Translations under genes and position numbers: made by a program
Notes under the pieces: generated by a model
Told to the model about the DNA's origin: nothing
Database searches by the model: none
The model's input: only the letters and a program-made list of their open reading frames with translations
Assembly (NCBI GenBank): GCA_022818135.1
Contig: JAFMSR010000012.1
Span: 7,493,570-7,557,569 of the forward strand
Length of the DNA: 64,000 nucleotides
Direction: 5' to 3'
DNA from: Saxidomus purpurata
Taxonomy: Eukaryota > Mollusca > Bivalvia > Venerida > Veneridae
Shown: positions 1 to 8,473 of the stretch, piece after piece
How the letters are laid out: each line of letters starts with the position of its first letter
Numbering within the stretch: position 1 is the stretch's first letter

Positions 1-2
1 GA

Positions 3-629
3 GATATCCAAAAACGCGGCCTTGGTGAAACAGTTTCAATTAAATCACTTCGAGGCAAAAAGATATCTGACGTTTGTACAATTTTACGTGATTGGAATTT
101 GGACGCTTACAAGAACATAGTGATCTATGTAGGTGGCAATGACGTTGCTGGCCGCCATAATATCCAGTCACTTTATACTGAACTTCAGCAGACGATCGCA
201 AACCTCCAAGAACGACACTGTGATATTTATTTATGCACAGTTGCACCGCGAAATGATGCTGATATTAGTCCACTCAATGAAGCTATAAAACAACTTTGCG
301 AGGAAACATCAGCAACACTGATAGAAACGTACAACACGTTTGTGTATGGTAATGGTAACATGGCTAACCATTTCTACCACAGGGACAAAATACACTTCAA
401 TAACAAGGGCACGAGCACTTTAGTTGCTACCATCAACAAAGTTATACATATAACGAAACATCAATCACCACGACAAGATCATCCTCAACAAGGTCAACGG
501 GCGTTCTCAAGAAATAACTACACCGGAAATAGGGGATATGGTACTTCCGGTCGAGGAAGGCGAGGTCTTTTCTGTCACAATTGTTTGATGACAAACCACT
601 TAACAAGGGACTGCAGACATCGCTATTAG
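3..629 (+). CDS. LINE ORF1 protein, C-terminal part (SGNH esterase + CCHC knuckle)
   Basis: The frame is open from base 3 to a TAG at 627-629, and its start lies before the window. The visible 208 residues include VIYVGGNDVAGRHN, an SGNH-type block with the Gly and Asn of the family, and a later FYHRDKIHFNNKG segment that supplies the Asp-x-x-His of the catalytic triad. Near the end, CHNCLMTNHLTRDC is a C-x2-C-x4-H-x4-C zinc knuckle, preceded by a basic, Gly/Arg-rich linker. In CR1-group elements the ORF1 protein binds RNA, and its esterase is thought to aid ribonucleoprotein or membrane steps. The nucleophile Ser block would lie before the window. The stop is followed directly by GG and is in the same frame as ORF2. 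Confidence 0.85.
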   Translation, partial: DIQKRGLGETVSIKSLRGKKISDVCTILRDWNLDAYKNIVIYVGGNDVAGRHNIQSLYTELQQTIANLQERHCDIYLCTVAPRNDADISPLNEAIKQLCEETSATLIETYNTFVYGNGNMANHFYHRDKIHFNNKGTSTLVATINKVIHITKHQSPRQDHPQQGQRAFSRNNYTGNRGYGTSGRGRRGLFCHNCLMTNHLTRDCRHRY

Positions 630-3600
630 GGAAACGCGGACAATCATTCACTGACTGTCATAAATAAATATGATGTTTTAAACAATTTGTGTGATAACTG
701 CAACAACGTGAAATGTAAGTGTAATTACATATTATTGCTGGATAAAAAAACTAGTGCAAGTAATAATACTACATTAATTTCCGATATTAATTGTAATACT
801 GCCGATAATTCAAATAATAAAACATCCGTAAATCCTATCGACAGTAATTTCAATATTATAAACTCGCCACATATTTCTCATCGCAATACTTATTCGAAAT
901 TGAATAATGATAAATCCGAGCGCGAGGGCGAGATTTCTTTTAAATATGAAAAGAAAGGGCTACACATAGCTAACTTAAATATCCAACACTTAATGCCAAA
1001 AATTGATGAAATTAAGTACCACTTGTCAATACATAATTCGACAGATGTATTTGGGCTTTGTGAAACATTCCTTACCGAAAATACTGATGATAACGATCTC
1101 AGCATCAGCAATTTTACGTTTGAAAGAAAAGATCGCAAATGTAAAAGAGGTGGGGGTGTTCTTGTTTATCTATCTAATAAAATCTCTTACGCGCGTCGCT
1201 ATGACCTAGAACATGCTGATATTGAATCAATGTGTATTCAGATAAATTTTTCTTATTTTAAACCTATTTTACTGAATTTTGTATACAGACCCCCAGATTC
1301 AAAACAGTCCTGGATTGATACATATGAAATATTACTTGACAAAATGGATGCATTAAATTATGAATTACATGTTCTTGGAGATATAAATATTAATTACATA
1401 CTTGAAGACGACAGTTTTAAAAATATCAAGTGGAATAATCTCATTCTAAATTTTGGATTATCACAATTGATTCGTACCCCGACTAGAATTAGTAAAACTA
1501 GTTCCTCTGTTATTGATCACATTTATTCAAATATGCCAGACCGTATTGTTGAAGTAAGCGTGCCATTTTACAGTATCAGTGATCACTTTCCAGTTTGTTT
1601 TACTCGCTCAATGACAGGTCTAGGTTGTATGAAATCATCTCATAAAACAATAACATATAGGTCTTTTAAGAATTTTAACGAATTCAATTTTCAAAATGAT
1701 TTAGTGAATGCTGGTATTGACATTGTTGAAACATTACATGACCCAAATATGTCTTTACATATATTCTACGCTATTATTAACAACGTTTTGTCTAAACATG
1801 CCCCTGTTAAAGTGAAAAGGGTAAAACGAGACGCGCAGCCTGAATGGTTTACAGAAGAAATAAAGATTGCCATGTCTAATCGAAATAAACTTCATAAAAA
1901 CAAGAAATTCGATGAGTATAAAATGCAAAGAAATAAAGTTACAAATATGATACGGAAAAGCAAAAAGAATTTTTACAATGAAGCTATTTCAAAAAATAAG
2001 TCGATCAGTTGTTTATGGAAAAATATAAAATGCATTTCAGGTAACAAACGCTTGGATCAAGATCATCAAATACCTCCAAGAATTTTACGTAATAACACAA
2101 TTGTAGAAGGACACTATAACATTTTAAATGCTCTAAATAAACATTTTGTTAACATCTCAAATATTGTTGAAAAAGCAAAATTCAATCAAAAAGACTTTAC
2201 AAAACTACAAAAGACACTTGATAGTAAATTAGAACATTCTTACTTTGAAGTAAAATTTATTTCTGCATTTGAAGTTAAGAAAATTATCGACAGATTGAAT
2301 CCAAACAAAGCTACAGGGTTAGATGGTATTGGTCCAAGAATACTAAAATCTTGTAGTAATAACATTTCATCAGCAATAGCCAATATTATCAATCAAAGTA
2401 TAGATAGAGGTATATTTCCTGAAAAATTAAAAGAGGCATTTGTAATTCCAATATTCAAATCAGGAGACAAAGAAGATCCAAATAATTATCGACCAATATC
2501 TATTTTGTCAACAATTTCTAAAGTATTTGAAAGACACATTGCTTCGCAGCTACAGGAGTTTTTCAAAAATACTAAAATTATACACCGTTCGCAATCGGGA
2601 TTTCGGCAGCAACATTCATGCCAAACAGCATTAATTCATCTCATTGATACGTGGTTGAAGGACATTGACTCTGGAAAATATGTAGGGGCAGTATTTTTAG
2701 ATTTAAGAAAGTCAGTTGACTTAGTTGATCATAAAATTCTCTTACACAAACTCCAGTTATACCATTTTTCTACGAACACAGTTAAATTACTTGCATCTTA
2801 TCTGTCGGACAGAAGTCAGGTCATTAAATCTGGAAATATCATTTCTAATACACAGCATGTTACATCTGGGGTTCCCCAGGGCTCTATATTAGGACCCTTA
2901 CTATTTCTGATTTACATAAATGGCATTGCCTTCGAAACAACATCAGCTAATATTGATTTATATGCCGACGACTCAACTCTTCATGAATCGGATCGCGATA
3001 TAGATATTGTGCAGTTGAAACTTCAAAGAAATTTAAACGATATTATAACGTGGTGTCAGTTAAACAATATGTTATTACATCCTACTAAAACAAAATGTAT
3101 GATCTTAACTTCTAGCAAGAAGCATAGGACCCACAAAAACTTACATTTAAATTTGACCGTAAGTAATACACAAATACAAAACGTAACTGTGCATAAAATT
3201 CTGGGTGTTTATTTGCAAAATACTTTGTCTTGGAATGTACACCTTTCAAAAATCTGCTCCAAAATAAATTCCAAAATTGCCCTTCTTAAACGAATTTCTA
3301 ATTATTTAACTGATGATATGAAAATCATGTTTTACAACGCATACATTTTATCAACTATGGACTATTGTTGTACAATATGGGGGACAGGAAAAAAGTGTAT
3401 AAATACTGTTTCCAAGCTACAAGCAAGAGTAGCAAGACTGGTAAAAGGCAAATCTTCTCGTACGTGCAGCACACAGTTATTAAACAAATTACATTGGCTT
3501 TCTTTCGAAGATAGATGTTTCTATCATACAGCTGTACTTGTATATAAAGCTCAGCATAACCTTGCCCCAGATTATATACTTGACTTGTTAAACTTTTCCA

Positions 3601-3794
3601 GCAATAATATGTATAGCCTTCGGTCTGCCACCAACAACAATATCGAAATACCTAAACAACGCACTATTTACATGCAAAATTCTTTTACAAATATTTGTGC
3701 ACATACTTGGAACAATATACCTGTTAATATTCGTTTTTGTCAATCTCTGAATTCATTTAAAAAATCTTTGAAAAAGCATTTATTGATGAAATGA
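630..3794 (+). CDS. LINE ORF2: apurinic endonuclease + reverse transcriptase
   Basis: The frame is open from the codon after the ORF1 stop to TGA at 3792-3794. It nicks target DNA and primes reverse transcription of the element RNA. A Cys-rich start (CDNCNNVKCKC, from about 690) is followed by the endonuclease: ANLNIQHL, GLCETFL, FVYRPP, LGDININ and SDHFPV. The RT follows: KATGLDGIGPRILK, PNNYRPISIL, QSGFRQQHSC, motif A LDLRKSVDLVDH (Asp codon 2700-2702), motif B SGVPQGSILGPLLF and motif C YADD (2961-2972). The C-terminal 250 residues match the fragment at 5.2-5.6 kb. Oddities: there is no in-frame ATG before 993-995, which is already inside endonuclease motif I, and the fifth residue after the motif A Asp is Val where LINEs usually carry Phe or Tyr. 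The coding potential is otherwise intact. Confidence 0.92.
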   Translation, partial: GNADNHSLTVINKYDVLNNLCDNCNNVKCKCNYILLLDKKTSASNNTTLISDINCNTADNSNNKTSVNPIDSNFNIINSPHISHRNTYSKLNNDKSEREGEISFKYEKKGLHIANLNIQHLMPKIDEIKYHLSIHNSTDVFGLCETFLTENTDDNDLSISNFTFERKDRKCKRGGGVLVYLSNKISYARRYDLEHADIESMCIQINFSYFKPILLNFVYRPPDSKQSWIDTYEILLDKMDALNYELHVLGDININYILEDDSFKNIKWNNLILNFGLSQLIRTPTRISKTSSSVIDHIYSNMPDRIVEVSVPFYSISDHFPVCFTRSMTGLGCMKSSHKTITYRSFKNFNEFNFQNDLVNAGIDIVETLHDPNMSLHIFYAIINNVLSKHAPVKVKRVKRDAQPEWFTEEIKIAMSNRNKLHKNKKFDEYKMQRNKVTNMIRKSKKNFYNEAISKNKSISCLWKNIKCISGNKRLDQDHQIPPRILRNNTIVEGHYNILNALNKHFVNISNIVEKAKFNQKDFTKLQKTLDSKLEHSYFEVKFISAFEVKKIIDRLNPNKATGLDGIGPRILKSCSNNISSAIANIINQSIDRGIFPEKLKEAFVIPIFKSGDKEDPNNYRPISILSTISKVFERHIASQLQEFFKNTKIIHRSQSGFRQQHSCQTALIHLIDTWLKDIDSGKYVGAVFLDLRKSVDLVDHKILLHKLQLYHFSTNTVKLLASYLSDRSQVIKSGNIISNTQHVTSGVPQGSILGPLLFLIYINGIAFETTSANIDLYADDSTLHESDRDIDIVQLKLQRNLNDIITWCQLNNMLLHPTKTKCMILTSSKKHRTHKNLHLNLTVSNTQIQNVTVHKILGVYLQNTLSWNVHLSKICSKINSKIALLKRISNYLTDDMKIMFYNAYILSTMDYCCTIWGTGKKCINTVSKLQARVARLVKGKSSRTCSTQLLNKLHWLSFEDRCFYHTAVLVYKAQHNLAPDYILDLLNFSSNNMYSLRSATNNNIEIPKQRTIYMQNSFTNICAHTWNNIPVNIRFCQSLNSFKKSLKKHLLMK

Positions 3795-4183
3795 AAAAAC
3801 AAAAACAAACAATTATAGAACCGTATACTAGAATACAATGTGTTTATTGTATAGTAAGGCGTGGAATATATTCTACAGTAATTTAAACATGCACAGCCTT
3901 TAAACGAATGTCACTCGCTGGAGGAATCAAAGCTGTCATGACATGTTTCGTTTTTTATAGTAATAGCACATTATTTTTCTATTTTCCTTAAGTGTTCTTT
4001 GTTTAGTGAATGATTGTCTAAATGTGATAAAACTGTTTTTTGTTCATGGTTGAATGTTTAAATATGTCTGTCATACGTTAATTTATTATTCAGGAATTTT
4101 TTAGAGAAGGCCATGTTTTTAACTAAGGTATGTTAATGTTCTTTTAATATATCTTTACATGTTACCTTCGATAAATAAAGAAT
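3795..4183 (+). other. LINE 3' UTR with polyadenylation-like AATAAA
   Basis: About 390 AT-rich bases follow the ORF2 stop, with no open frame. AATAAA at 4174-4179 lies directly before the (TTA)n tail. The fragment at 5607-5956 also ends with an AATAAA-type signal and (TTA)n, so both copies were probably recognised by the same kind of RT 3' end. Confidence 0.7.
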
Positions 4184-4201
4184 TTATTATTATTATTATT
4201 A

Positions 4202-4233
<32 letters not shown>
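4184..4233 (+). repeat. (TTA)n tail of the LINE
   Basis: About sixteen TTA units with one interruption. A 3' microsatellite tail instead of poly(A) is usual for CR1/L2-group elements. Confidence 0.9.
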
Positions 4234-4234
<1 letters not shown>

Positions 4235-4236
4235 AA

Positions 4237-4285
4237 GGCCCGCTGTGATACGTAGTATCACAGTTTTTCTTGTCATTATCTTTTA
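4237..4285 (+). repeat. Dispersed hairpin repeat, copy 1
   Basis: GGCCCG is followed by the perfect stem CTGTGATAC / GTATCACAG around a 3-base loop (4243-4263), then TTTTTCTTGT and AT-rich sequence. The same order with a different loop occurs at 36561. Both copies lie beside ATT microsatellites. Confidence 0.7.
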
Positions 4286-4509
4286 CTACATTGACCGTCC
4301 CTAAAACTAATAGTTATACATGTATATATATTTAAAAATTGTTTATAACTTGTACCTGGTAATATACATCATGAAAAAAAAAGAGTTAAGACAATTTCCT
4401 ATCTCTCGTGAGACTACACAGCAAAAATGGTAAGTTACATTTATTATGTTTTTATTGTCTAGAACGAAGATGGTTAATACAACGACAAATTTATAAATTT
4501 AAAACTTAC
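4286..4509. other. No gene seen
   Basis: AT-rich sequence between the LINE tail and the minus-strand exon. On the minus strand it would be the intron downstream of that exon. No further exon is recognisable, so the next one may lie beyond base 1 on the far side of the LINE. Confidence 0.5.
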
Positions 4510-4634
4510 TTCATATTTGGTCTTTGGTTAAAAAAATCCCAGTCGGATTTGGTGAGGTTAAGATCGGGTTCCGTGTCCACGTAGAATTGCCGGACACACG
4601 CAGCATGGGCATCAACTTGGTCCACGGGGTGATA
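4510..4634 (-). CDS. Unrecognised secreted protein gene, second coding exon
   Basis: On the minus strand, TGTATTTATTTCAG (acceptor, just above 4634) is followed by 125 bases open in only one frame, then GTAAGT at 4509-4504. The exon is less AT-rich than its surroundings. It joins in phase 0 to the exon at 6133-6252 and leaves in phase 2. The product includes DAHAACVRQFYVDTEPDLNL followed by TKSDWDFFNQRPNM: acidic and aromatic, with one Cys and a potential N-glycosylation site (NLT). I do not recognise the family. The gene continues toward lower coordinates, where this window holds only the LINE. Good splice consensus at both ends and a single open frame are the evidence; no homology could be run. 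Confidence 0.65.
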
Positions 4635-4836
4635 CTGAAATAAATACATGTGAATCTGTTATTTGAAGTTTTATGTGATTATAAGCGACGCTCTCAGATT
4701 AAGTTTTCTGTTGCTCCAGTTAAGGTAAAAATAATTATATTGAACTTTTGTAATTGAGAATAGCAAGACGCTAAATGGAAAATAGCATACCACGTTCGAT
4801 TTTTTTCCACATGTAATCAAATACATTGTACTTGGG

Positions 4837-5135
4837 TATCTTGAAAGTTTAAAGAGTTTCTTAGAAAAAATTACATGCAACACTTAGATGTATGTATGTG
4901 AGTAAGAACATCACAGTGGACTGAGTCTGATAATTATAATCAGACGACAAAACTGATTATGGGCCGAGCTAGTCTAGGGTTCACTGTCATTTTGCATTAT
5001 TTTCAGATCGCTGCATCAGTTAAGTACCGGTATGTACACGTCAGGCGAAAGGCAGCCGACTTTCGTGATAAAAATATCTTGAAAGTTTAAAGAGTTTCTT
5101 AGAAAAAATTACATGCAACACTTAGATGTATGTAT
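4837..5135 (+). repeat. 61-bp exact direct repeat, two copies
   Basis: Bases 4837-4897 and 5075-5135 are identical, 238 bases apart. The 177 bases between them are not repeated, so this is not a simple tandem array. It lies in the intron of the minus-strand gene. Confidence 0.9.
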
Positions 5136-5187
5136 TTGTATTTGTATCCCTATCCCTATGTATTTGTATCCTTTTTATTTGTATCCC
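5136..5187 (+). repeat. Short TTTGTATCCCTATC-type minisatellite
   Basis: Imperfect repeats of TTTGTAT and CCCTAT run up to the LINE insertion point. Confidence 0.6.
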
Positions 5188-5195
5188 TATCTCTT

Positions 5196-5606
5196 CTTTC
5201 AAATGAGAAAATAACGAAAATTCAAAAGAGAGCGGCTAGAATTATATTAAATAAACCATTACGAACTAACTCATGTGATATGTTCAGAGAATTAAAATGG
5301 CTTTCGTTTGAAAATAGATGTGTTTATCACATGGGGCTACTTATTTACAAGTGTAAAAATAGCCAAGTTCCAAATTATATTTCAAATCTTATAACTTTTT
5401 CAACCAATAGCAGATATAACTACGTTCAACTGAACGTCTTGATTGTTCCACCGAAACCAAGATCAGTTTATTTAAAAGATTCATTCACATACAGCAGCGC
5501 AAATATATGGAGAACCATACCACCAAGTATCAGAAATCTTCCTTCACTTAATTCATTTAAACACAACTACAAAAACATGCTATTAGACGAACAGACCAAA
5601 GCTTAA
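5196..5606 (+). pseudogene. LINE ORF2 C-terminal remnant
   Basis: An open frame ending at the TAA near 5606 that lacks the endonuclease and RT core, so it cannot be functional. The upstream codons of the same open stretch are minisatellite, not LINE. It is related to, but clearly diverged from, the intact copy at 630-3794, so the two represent separate lineages or older and younger insertions. Confidence 0.85.
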
Positions 5607-5956
5607 ACTGTTTATTGTATTCATCGACTGTTTTATCGTGCTTCGTATTATAGCATTTATGTCAGTTACTTGAATGTTTTCTTACTGTTACATTTGTGAT
5701 ACTATTGTGTACTTGCCATTGAATTTAAAATCTAAAATTAAGGAGGTTTGTCGGGTGTACATAATTCTTATGTCTGTTTCTGACATGTGTGTTTTTAATT
5801 ATGTGTTTATTCCACTTGATAGTTTTGTATTTGCTTTATTTTCTTTTTAGTTTTATCGATGGCCACATTGTAAATAAGAATATGTAATTTGTTACATAAC
5901 TTAATGTGTAATACCTTCGTAAAATAAAAGAAATTATATTATTATTATTATTATTA
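5196..5956 (+). mobile_element. 5'-truncated CR1/L2-type LINE fragment
   Basis: Codons from about 5199 to the TAA after ACCAAAGC (near 5606) encode only the C-terminal end of an ORF2, beginning KITKIQKRAARIILNK. It aligns with the last 130 residues of the intact LINE (LKWLSFENRCVYH against LHWLSFEDRCFYH, and a shared SLNSFK near the end). A 3' UTR follows, with AATAAA-type sequence and a (TTA)n tail. TATCTCTT occurs at 5188-5195 and 5957-5964, a plausible 8-bp target-site duplication. It divides the two exons of the minus-strand gene but is in the opposite orientation, so it lies inside the intron without breaking an exon. Confidence 0.85.
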
Positions 5957-6132
5957 TATCTCTTGACATTAGCGCTTACTTCCCTTTGTTTCGTTAAGTT
6001 TTCTGCTCGTTCCTTGAGTTGCTAGTCAATTTAAGGATACAAATCCAGAAAAATATAACGGATCCCATCTGTTCACCGTGACCATTTAAAAGGTATAACC
6101 CGTCCCTTTTTGACGGACGGAAGGTTTTATAC

Positions 6133-6252
6133 CTTTGCGTCCATGAAGCACCTCTGTACATCTGGTGGATACAGATCACAATATTCCGCTTGGGCAAGCG
6201 TCTGAGAGACCCAGGAGACTGCAAGCACCACTACGAAACAGAACGCCTCCAT
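6133..6252 (-). CDS. Unrecognised secreted protein gene, first coding exon (signal peptide)
   Basis: On the minus strand a strong acceptor (TTTTTTGTCTTTGCAG) is followed directly by ATG at 6252. Forty codons run to a GTATAA donor at 6132, phase 0. The first 20 residues, MEAFCFVVVLAVSWVSQTLA, are a typical cleavable signal peptide (hydrophobic core, small residues before QAEYC). The mature start is QAEYCDLYPPDVQRCFMDAK, with two Cys ten residues apart. The next exon (4510-4634) adds a third Cys in frame. A start codon placed exactly at a 3' splice site implies an upstream non-coding exon, and a candidate donor lies at 6822. Family unknown; a small secreted Cys-containing protein is the safest description. 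Confidence 0.7.
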
Positions 6253-6822
6253 CTGCAAAGACAAAAAATTGTACGGTAACGTTTTAACAGTAGACGTAAA
6301 CCAGTAACCTTTACGGCTAATGGAAAGTAATCAACATTGCCTTTGGTCTATATTGTACCGGACTTGTCAGTCATCCGGTTCTTGCGAAATAAGCTTCCAG
6401 CTAGTTAAATAATTGTTACCGTGTGCCTACCTGGGTTGGCACAGGATTCGGATGGTAAATGTGCCGAGAAAAGGTGTCTCATAAGTCAGAAATGACTGAC
6501 CCTTTACTATATGACTGTCCCTTTACTATAATAAAACAATCACTTAATTTCCATCGTAACTTTGTGTATCGTCATCGTAAATTCACGTATCGCCATCGTT
6601 TAATCGCGTATTGTCACGCTAACCAATACTAATATCAGAGAGGAATCCTGAATACATACCTTTGTAAGATGTGAACAGTTCTTTCAAAATCACTGCGAGT
6701 TAAAACAAAGTCGTGTAAACTTAACTAAATATATACCTTTTATAATCCAGTTACATTTAACCTATACACGTTATATGATACGTAATTTACAGTGATAATG
6801 ATAGAAAATTGAAAACACTTAC

Positions 6823-7012
6823 TGCGCACAAAAGTATGTGTGAAAGTGGCCTAGTTACTCGAGGTCAGTGGAATGCCTGTACAATGCCCAGATGGACGTG
6901 GACATCCGATGTCAATAAAACAGTTTGGACGTAATAAAGGAATCATAATTTTATCACCTGTAGCGTATACCTGTCCACTTATTGTGATGTATTTATTACA
7001 TCCCTTTATATC
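6823..7012 (-). promoter_or_regulatory. Candidate 5' UTR exon and promoter of the secreted-protein gene
   Basis: On the minus strand GTAAGTG (6822-6816) is a good donor in the right place for a non-coding first exon, 570 bases upstream of the ATG exon. A TATAAAG-like box lies near 7010-7004 on the same strand, about 180 bases before that donor. The start site itself is not visible. This is inference from position and consensus only. Confidence 0.3.
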
Positions 7013-7339
7013 ATAGACAGTGATTATACAGATCTAAATTAGTATTGTACACTGAAAACGTACATTGCAGAGAAGCACGTTCACGTTATTAAATCATAAA
7101 CACGTTCAATGTTGGTCATTATTCTCTTTTTAGTATAATATATTAGTGATCACATCTGATAAATTTTAAGATAATGACCTTGTACGTTTCTGTGATCTAT
7201 AGGGAAAAATCACCATAAGGAAAAAATAGAAAATCATCTGCAAACTCAGTGACCGGTTTTATTTTTAAAAACATGGTTTATAGAACAAATAAGAAAAGAA
7301 AAACAAAACAGGTTTGTAAGTTATACTAATGAGCTGACT

Positions 7340-7460
7340 TTGGACCTCAGAGGTTTAGTGGGTTACTACGTTCGCTCAGAAGCCGATCCTTGAGCATCTG
7401 AGCTCAATTCCCGGTCAGGCAAGTTGAGATTTGTCCTTGCGCAATACATCTGATGTCTTA
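7340..7460 (+). repeat. Degenerate tRNA-derived SINE remnant
   Basis: A tRNA-like stretch with the B-box-like GAGCTCAATTCCCGG near 7400 is followed by TTGTCCTTGCGCAATACATCTGATG, in 20-base pieces similar to the tails of the SINEs at 30.2 and 43.3 kb. It is too degraded to be a tRNA gene. Confidence 0.4.
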
Positions 7461-8342
7461 TAATTCCTCAGTCCATCGGTTATATGCCGGTATCAACGAA
7501 AAATGCTTCTCTCGCAAATCGTTCCAGAAGCATGATGTTTTTAAAGCTCTTAGCCCATTTGTGCCTAGCTCCTTTTACAATATCCATTTTGAATATATAA
7601 ACGTACGCGTCGGAGCAGACGACACATACAATGTCGTCTGCTCAGTATTCAAGTTGTCAAAGCTTCATTGTGAAAATCTATGTATAAATGGGTTAATATA
7701 AAATGAGAGACTTTGTTAACAAGGTCACCGAATTTGATCATTTCCTTAGTCTGAACGTCAGTTCCAAAACATTAAAGTTGTAAATTAAGTTAAAGATGAA
7801 ATAGATAAAAGATGGAAATTTTGAACGCCAAAGGGAGAAACATGTGTGCCAAAATTATTTCATAGCATGCAGATGTAATACACGTTTTTCAATAAGATGA
7901 TTTATACATGTATAGACATCAATACACAGTCAGTTCGGATATATTTTATACCACCAATTTATATGAAGATTTATTAATCAACTATGTAATATTTGACGTG
8001 ATACTGCTTAATTTATTCCTGCAATACCAAATTAAACCTATTAACGGACAAAGCTCAGATTTGTTTGATACATTTACAAGAATCGAAGACACGGTCACTG
8101 CAAGGGATAACAGTGGACAGCGCTGAAATACCAATAGAAAGGCATCAGTGGTTAGTTTTTTTTTCAAACAACTCTACTTAATGTCTTCTCTTCTAACATT
8201 TCACAACATCTCCTTCCTCAGTCATGAGCTTGGACAGAGACATTTTTCTTGATAGAGACAATTTTTTCTTGATAGAGACATTTTTTCTGTAGACAGAAAG
8301 GATTTTTCAATACAAAAAAGTTTTTGGCAGGTCTAGACGGTA
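7461..8342. other. Intergenic, no gene supported
   Basis: Contains a short hairpin at 7613-7652 (GAGCAGACGACA / TGTCGTCTGCTC) and three tandem copies of a TTGATAGAGACATTTTTTC-like 22-mer at 8228-8285. Open frames here are short and without recognisable content. Confidence 0.5.
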
Positions 8343-8473
8343 AAACAACAACAACAATAATGCTTTATTCGGCATCAAATATTACATAACATTTATAGCC
8401 GACAAAATACATATATTAAACATACGTGATGTACTAAGTGTTCATTTCATAGATTTTAAACACTGCAGTGTGT

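Larger units (their letters stand above)
1..4233 (+). mobile_element. CR1/L2-type non-LTR retrotransposon, 5' end outside window
   Basis: Seen in order: an open frame from the window edge with an SGNH-esterase-like segment and a CCHC knuckle, a TAG, a long endonuclease/reverse-transcriptase frame, an AT-rich 3' UTR with AATAAA at 4174-4179, and a (TTA)n tail. In established classifications, an ORF1 esterase plus an apurinic endonuclease and RT without an RNase H domain is the layout of the CR1/L2 group of LINEs. ORF2 has no internal stop, so the copy looks young. The 5' UTR and the ORF1 N-terminus lie before base 1, so full length and the left target-site duplication cannot be judged. Confidence 0.9.

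Noticed and set aside
1..4233. A retrovirus or LTR retrotransposon
   Set aside because: No LTR, protease, integrase or RNase H is visible; the endonuclease is of the apurinic type and the tail is (TTA)n, as in LINEs.
7453..7701. 82-codon plus-strand frame as a gene
   Set aside because: No recognisable domain, contains a 12-bp hairpin, and its start lies in a SINE-like tail.
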